NCBI RefSeq assembly: GCF_003337485.1 | Contig: NZ_QPJJ01000024.1 | Location: 1 to 39,228, forward strand | Source: Saliterribacillus persicus | Lineage (GTDB): Bacteria > Bacillota > Bacilli > Bacillales > Amphibacillaceae | Direction: 5' to 3' | DNA: 39,228 nucleotides | Shown here: positions 35,099-39,228 of the stretch, one piece after another | Layout of the letters: every line of letters starts with the position of its first letter | Numbering within the stretch: the stretch's first letter is position 1 | Translations under genes and position numbers: made by a program | The notes under the pieces: model-generated | The model's database searches: none | Seen by the model: the letters and a program-made list of their open reading frames with translations, nothing else | What the model was told of the DNA's origin: nothing

Positions 35099-35815
35099 TC
35101 ATCCATTGTTTATGTTTAAAATTGCTTTTTCCTGCTCAGTTAACCTGCGATAATGACCTAACTCTAAATTATCATCCAATTTTAACTTACCCATTCCTAG
35201 CCTTTTTAAATAGATAACTTTTTTATCTACAGCTTCAAACATCCGTTTAACTTGATGGAATTTCCCTTCTGTAATAGCTATTTCTATCGAGGACACCTCA
35301 CCACTTTCTAAGATGTTTAAATCAGCTGGCTTTGTAATATACCCTTCACCAATATTAACTCCTGTTTTAAAAGCCTCCACATCTTTCTCCGTAACAACTC
35401 CGTCAATTTTAGCAAAATATTTCTTTTTTATATTTTTTTTCGGAGATAATAATTGATGTGCGAGCGGTCCATCATTCGTAAGTAATAACAGACCTTCTGT
35501 ATCCTTATCTAATCTCCCTACCGGAAAAGGTGATAATACTTTATCTTCTTCCTGCAATAAATCTACTACAGTTTTATCATGGTTATCCTTTGTTGCTGTA
35601 ACATAACCTCCAGGCTTATGCATCATTAAATAAATATAGGGTTCATATTCTACTTTTTCCTGATCAAGAAGTACCTCATCTTTATTTGGATCAATTTGTG
35701 TATCGACTTTTTTATTTACGTGATTATTTATTCTCACGCGCCCCTTTTTAATAAAAGATTTCACATCTTTTCTACTTCCCAAGCCCATATTGCTTAAAAA
35801 TTTATCTAACCGCAT
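35099..35815 (-). CDS. RsuA-family rRNA pseudouridine synthase
   Basis: Converts a uridine of small-subunit rRNA to pseudouridine. The protein is 238 residues. An S4 domain (1-50, MRLDKFLSNMGLGSRKDVKS) is followed by the catalytic domain with GRLDKDTEGLLLLTNDG; the catalytic Asp is residue 103. The C-terminus has EGKFHQVKRMFEAV. This is the RsuA type (usually U516 of 16S rRNA), and its place matches the B. subtilis gene beside ytgP. The ATG at 35815 is six to seven bases after GGGTG; a GTG three codons earlier overlaps that ribosome site. It is 30 bases after ytgP and cotranscribed. Confidence 0.93.
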   Translation of the reverse strand: MRLDKFLSNMGLGSRKDVKSFIKKGRVRINNHVNKKVDTQIDPNKDEVLLDQEKVEYEPYIYLMMHKPGGYVTATKDNHDKTVVDLLQEEDKVLSPFPVGRLDKDTEGLLLLTNDGPLAHQLLSPKKNIKKKYFAKIDGVVTEKDVEAFKTGVNIGEGYITKPADLNILESGEVSSIEIAITEGKFHQVKRMFEAVDKKVIYLKRLGMGKLKLDDNLELGHYRRLTEQEKAILNINNG

Positions 35816-35845
35816 GTACTTCACCCACTTACTTTCTAATAAATA

Positions 35846-37465
35846 CTATCTTCTAAAGATTCGATCTAAAAAGCCTATTTTTCTATCCACCACGCGTTCA
35901 AATAAGGTAGAAGCATACCCTAACCATAAATACGTCATACCCCCGATACCAACTCCTAAAAGCAGGTAGGTTAACGCATGTAATCTACTTTCATCATAAC
36001 TTATCCAGAAGCCTAATACCCATTTAACGATAACAATAACGAGTGCCATAAAGCTAGTGAAAATCAGCATCAGTATTCCTCTTTTAATCGTTTGTTTATA
36101 AGAGAAATTTATAGATGATTTGATTTTCCATAAATTTAAGCTTACTGCTACTAGCGTGCCAAGCATAGTCGCGATTATTGCACCATTTGCACCAAACGTT
36201 TGAATAAATAAAGTATTAAATAATATTTTCAAGAGAATTCCGGCAGATAAACTAATTAATGTGAATCGTTGCTTTTCTATTCCTTGTAATATGGCTGCAC
36301 TTACTGTAAATAAAGCAAAAAACAATGCTACAGGTGCGTACCACGTTAGTAATGGTCCAGAAATAGCAATAGTTTCTAAACCAAATAATGCACCATATGC
36401 AGGATATGAAAGTAACATTAACCCTACAATAGCAGGCAGCACAAAAAATAAAATAATTTGAAATGCTTGATTAATTTGTTGTGTAAGCTGCGTTTTGTTA
36501 CTTATGTTAAAAGATTTTGTTATTTCTGGTACCAGTGCAAGGGAAAGACCAGTAGCTACCGTTACTGGAATAATAACTAATTTATGTCCTTGCATATTAA
36601 AGCTAGAATAAGCAATTTCCCAAATGTCACCTAATCCAACTGATGCCATCGCATGACTATACGTAAATTGGTCAATAATTTGATACAACGGAATAGCAAT
36701 TCCAACTAACACAAAAGGTCCTGCATAACTTAAAAGCTCCTTAAATAATGTCTTAGTCGGGATGTACTCTTTTCTTTTTTGCTGCTCAATTTTTTCATTA
36801 ATATATTGTTTTCTTTGTTTCCAATAGATACCTAAGACAATCCACGACGCGATACCGCCGATAAATGCAGAGAATGTAGCAAATCCTACAGCTGTTGTAA
36901 TAGAACCATCTAAAAGGACCACAATAATAAAAACCGCAACTAATAAAAAAATGATACGCGCAATTTGCTCAACAACTTGGGAAATGGCAGTAGGACCCAT
37001 TGATTGATTACCTTGAAAAAAACCACGTACAACAGCCATTCCGGGTATAATTAATAAGGAAAAGCTAACCATCTGTATCACTTGTTTCGCATCAAGTATT
37101 GAAAAATTTTTATTTGATTCAGCAATAGTCCATCTAGCAATCGTCTCTGCTCCAAAAAACATAATCAGAAATGCTAAAAAACCTGTACAAAACATTAATA
37201 TTATTCCTGATTGAAACATTCGTTTACTCGTATAATAATCATCAATCGCATTATATTTCGATACAAATTTTGAAACAGCGAGTGGTATTCCTATAGTTGA
37301 TATACTTAAAAATATTGTATAAGGTACATAGGCAAAGGAATATAGCGCCATTCCTTCTTCTTTTACTATATTTTCAAAAGGAATGACATAAAGCATTCCT
37401 AGTAATTTTGATAAAAAACTTGCACCTGTTAACAACAGGGTTCCTCGTAAAATATTTGCTGACAT
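35846..37465 (-). CDS. ytgP: Lipid II flippase of the MurJ/YtgP type
   Basis: A 539-residue membrane protein with about 14 hydrophobic helices (B. subtilis YtgP 544). The MATE/MVF fold is seen from repeats beginning GTLLLTGASFLSKLLGM and FVLVGIAIPLYQIIDQF. In B. subtilis YtgP (renamed MurJ) flips lipid II for peptidoglycan synthesis; the polysaccharide export family name is older. The frame is open 29 codons upstream, but the ATG at 37465 with TTAGGTGG gives the family N-terminus MSANILRGT. An extended -10 candidate (TATGGTAAAAT, minus strand, 37513-37503) fits as promoter. It starts the operon with the pseudouridine synthase and is divergent from ytfP. Confidence 0.93.
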   Translation of the reverse strand: MSANILRGTLLLTGASFLSKLLGMLYVIPFENIVKEEGMALYSFAYVPYTIFLSISTIGIPLAVSKFVSKYNAIDDYYTSKRMFQSGIILMFCTGFLAFLIMFFGAETIARWTIAESNKNFSILDAKQVIQMVSFSLLIIPGMAVVRGFFQGNQSMGPTAISQVVEQIARIIFLLVAVFIIVVLLDGSITTAVGFATFSAFIGGIASWIVLGIYWKQRKQYINEKIEQQKRKEYIPTKTLFKELLSYAGPFVLVGIAIPLYQIIDQFTYSHAMASVGLGDIWEIAYSSFNMQGHKLVIIPVTVATGLSLALVPEITKSFNISNKTQLTQQINQAFQIILFFVLPAIVGLMLLSYPAYGALFGLETIAISGPLLTWYAPVALFFALFTVSAAILQGIEKQRFTLISLSAGILLKILFNTLFIQTFGANGAIIATMLGTLVAVSLNLWKIKSSINFSYKQTIKRGILMLIFTSFMALVIVIVKWVLGFWISYDESRLHALTYLLLGVGIGGMTYLWLGYASTLFERVVDRKIGFLDRIFRR

Positions 37466-37502
37466 AGTTCCACCTAAATTCTTCATTTTATGTAACGTTC
37501 TT

Positions 37503-37513
37503 ATTTTACCATA
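37503..37513 (-). promoter_or_regulatory. Extended -10 promoter candidate for ytgP
   Basis: Minus strand TATGGTAAAAT fits TRTGN followed by TAAAAT, about 38 bases before the ATG. No clear -35. Confidence 0.45.
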
Positions 37514-37560
37514 ATATTGTTTTTTATGATGTTTTTCGAGGGAAGATAACATGAAAATAG

Positions 37561-37589
37561 TCGATTTATAGAGGAAGATTCTATATAAT
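37561..37589 (+). promoter_or_regulatory. Promoter candidate for ytfP
   Basis: TCGATT (37561-37566), 17-base spacer, TATAAT (37584-37589), about 46 bases before the TTG start. The -35 is weak. Confidence 0.5.
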
Positions 37590-37635
37590 TAACTTTACGT
37601 TTAAATTTCTTGTTTCAATAGAAAGGAAGATCAGT

Positions 37636-38898
37636 TTGCAATTTGATGTAACTGTTATTGGTGGAGGTCCTGCGGGTTTGATGTCAGCTATTTCTGCTGC
37701 CGAGCAAGGTGCCAAAACCTTACTGATAGATAAAGGAAATAAGCTCGGGAAAAAGTTAGCAATATCCGGTGGGGGGAGATGTAATGTTACTAACCGTCTT
37801 CCTGAATCAGAAATAATAAAGCATATTCCTGGAAATGGTAAATTTCTTTATAGTGCATTTTCTATTTTTAATAATTACGATATTATTGATTTTTTTGAAG
37901 AAATGGGAGTAAAACTAAAAGAAGAAGATCATGGACGAATGTTTCCAGCTAGTAATAAAGCACAGGATGTGGTAGAAGCGCTTATTAATAAACTACAACA
38001 ATTAAATGTAACGATAAGATTAAATGAGCCAGTTGCAGCGATAAACTATGGTGAGACTAATCATGAGATCATACTGAAATCATCGGATAGAATAAAATCC
38101 ACAGCCATTGTATTGGCTGTTGGTGGAAAAGCGGTCCCACATACCGGGTCTACTGGTGATGGTTATAAGTGGGCGAAAAAAGCTGGGCACACTATTACCA
38201 CGCTATATCCAACTGAAGTTCCTTTAAAGTCCAATGAAAAGTTTATTAAAGAAAAAGAATTACAGGGGTTATCTCTAAGAGATGCTTCACTTAGCGTATT
38301 AAATCAGAAGAACAAAAAAATAATCACCCATCGAATGGACATGATTTTCACACATTTCGGAATTTCTGGCCCTGCAGTTTTAAGATGTTCGCAGTACGTT
38401 GTAAAAGAATTTTTAGCGGGTAATGACGCAGTGAAAGTAGAAATTGATACAATACCAGATAAAAAAGAAAACGAGCTATATGACCTTTATTTAAAGCATA
38501 TTAATGATCAACCTAAAAAAGCTATTAAAAATATTTTAAAAGGAATTATTCCAGAGCGATACCTTCATTTCCTTTTAGAAAAGAATGAGATTGATATTCA
38601 TACTAATGCTGCAAATTTATCTTTACAGGCATTTAGAAGCTTTATTCATGACCTTAAGCATTTCTCATTTTACGTGCATGGAAATCTTCCAATTGAAAAA
38701 GCATTTGTAACTGGTGGCGGCGTTTCGACCAAAGAAATTGTTCCAACGTCCATGCAATCCAAAATAATGCCTCGTTTATACTTCTGTGGGGAAATAATTG
38801 ATATTCATGGATATACAGGCGGATATAATATCACTGCAGCAATGGTAACTGGTAGAGTTAGTGGAATGAATGCTGCCTGGGAAGCACTTTATAAATAA
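37636..38898 (+). CDS. ytfP: FAD-dependent oxidoreductase YtfP (HI0933/BaiN family)
   Basis: A 420-residue flavoprotein of the HI0933 family. The N-terminal dinucleotide fold has [19 protein letters not shown] (residues 6-24), then [14 protein letters not shown], a family mark, and near the C-terminus GGGVSTKEI and [18 protein letters not shown]. The substrate is unknown. The start is TTG at 37636 with AAAGGAAG about nine bases upstream, which gives the proper start [11 protein letters not shown]. It is monocistronic, divergent from ytgP, and converges on the rRNA operon with a shared terminator. Confidence 0.93.
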   Translation: MQFDVTVIGGGPAGLMSAISAAEQGAKTLLIDKGNKLGKKLAISGGGRCNVTNRLPESEIIKHIPGNGKFLYSAFSIFNNYDIIDFFEEMGVKLKEEDHGRMFPASNKAQDVVEALINKLQQLNVTIRLNEPVAAINYGETNHEIILKSSDRIKSTAIVLAVGGKAVPHTGSTGDGYKWAKKAGHTITTLYPTEVPLKSNEKFIKEKELQGLSLRDASLSVLNQKNKKIITHRMDMIFTHFGISGPAVLRCSQYVVKEFLAGNDAVKVEIDTIPDKKENELYDLYLKHINDQPKKAIKNILKGIIPERYLHFLLEKNEIDIHTNAANLSLQAFRSFIHDLKHFSFYVHGNLPIEKAFVTGGGVSTKEIVPTSMQSKIMPRLYFCGEIIDIHGYTGGYNITAAMVTGRVSGMNAAWEALYK

Positions 38899-38910
38899 AT
38901 AGAAATACAC

Positions 38911-38949
38911 AAAAAAATCCTTAATCAAAAAATGATTAAGGATTTTTTT
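38911..38949 (-). terminator. Bidirectional terminator of the rRNA operon and ytfP
   Basis: Stem AATCCTTAATC / GATTAAGGATT with T-runs on both strands (plus TTTTTT, minus TTTTTTTGTG). It starts a few bases after the 5S 3' end. Confidence 0.92.
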
Positions 38950-38953
38950 ATTT

Positions 38954-39070
38954 GCCTGGCAACGTCCTACTCTCGCAGGGGCGCAAGCCCCAACTACCAT
39001 GGGCGCTGAAGAGCTTAACTACTGTGTTCGGCATGGGAACAGGTGTGACCTCTTCGCTATTGCTACCAGA
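38954..39070 (-). rRNA. rrf: 5S ribosomal RNA
   Basis: On the minus strand the conserved core (AGCGAAGAGGTCACACC, CCATGCCGAACACAGTAG, GAGAGTAGGACG) is complete. The ends CTGGTAGC and GTTGCCAG form the closing helix. The length is about 117 nt. Ends are accurate to a few bases. Confidence 0.96.
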
Positions 39071-39140
39071 CTATGTATATTGAAGGAATATACCTTCAAA
39101 ACTAGATAAGGTGTATGACAATCAAACATTTTGTGTTTAG

Positions 39141-39228
39141 TTAAGTCCTCGATCGATTAGTATTCGTCAGCTACACGTGTCGCCACGCTTCCACCTCGAA
39201 CCTATCTACCTCATCGTCTCTGAGGGAT
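39141..39228 (-). rRNA. rrl: 23S ribosomal RNA, 3' end (partial)
   Basis: The minus-strand sequence from the window edge reads ATCCCTCAGAGACGATGAGG through GGAAGCGTGGCGACACG to GACGAATACTAATCGATCGA, then GGACTTAAC. This is the typical 3' end of bacterial 23S rRNA. The rest lies beyond 39228. The 23S-5S spacer is about 70 bases and holds no tRNA. Confidence 0.95.

Noticed and set aside
1-39228. CRISPR array, prophage, insertion sequence, toxin-antitoxin pair or restriction system
   Set aside because: No repeat-spacer array, transposase, integrase, phage gene or paired small toxin genes were found on either strand.

Overview
The window is an AT-rich piece of a Firmicutes chromosome from the family Bacillaceae. 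The gene order (tyrS; acuABC; motPS-ccpA-aroA; ytxJ-ytxH-ytxG; murC; sftA; ytpR-ytpQ; ytpP; ytoP; ytzB; trmB; ytmP; thpR; ytzE; an rsuA-like gene; ytgP; ytfP) is close to the Bacillus subtilis tyrS-to-ytfP region. A Na+-type stator pair and a Na+/alanine symporter beside low GC suggest a salt-tolerant relative such as Oceanobacillus, Virgibacillus or Gracilibacillus. The genus is inference.

Layout, left to right. At 1-3300, on the minus strand, are a Na+:alanine symporter gene and tyrS, the latter with a complete T-box leader. At 3413-6418 on the plus strand is a class A penicillin-binding protein with a Glu-Pro repeat tail. At 6631-9936 on the minus strand is a large secreted multidomain rhamnogalacturonan lyase, followed by an 877-bp upstream region. 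This accessory part lies where B. subtilis keeps acsA. At 10814-13279 is the acuABC operon. At 13442-17481 on the minus strand are motS, motP, ccpA and the fused chorismate mutase/DAHP synthase gene. At 17642-19777 on the plus strand is an unusual 711-residue FtsA-fold ATPase. At 19910-22793 on the minus strand are ytxJ, ytxH, ytxG and murC.

Between murC and sftA lies about 1.3 kb with no intact gene. It holds a heavily decayed but nearly full-length nicotinate phosphoribosyltransferase gene, recognisable in broken frames. From 24115 to 34578 follow mostly minus-strand housekeeping genes: sftA, ytpR, ytpQ, ytpP, a small membrane protein, a DUF84 phosphatase, ytoP, trmB, ytmP, a NERD-like protein and thpR, with ytzB on the plus strand. 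From 34755 to 38898 are ytzE, an RsuA-type pseudouridine synthase, the MurJ-type flippase ytgP and the flavoprotein ytfP. The window ends in the 3' end of an rRNA operon on the minus strand (5S complete, 23S partial).

The genes work mainly in translation (tyrS, trmB, pseudouridine synthase, YtpR), cell wall and division (PBP, murC, ytgP, sftA, the FtsA-like protein), carbon regulation (ccpA, acuABC), Na+-driven motility (motPS) and stress response (ytxGHJ, with sequence matches to sigma-B and sigma-H promoters). Most transcription units end in clear hairpin terminators, several shared by convergent genes. I see no CRISPR array, prophage, insertion sequence or tRNA gene. The least ordinary items are the nicotinate phosphoribosyltransferase pseudogene, the FtsA-fold protein with a beta-grasp-like C-terminal half, and the modular lyase with its long leader.
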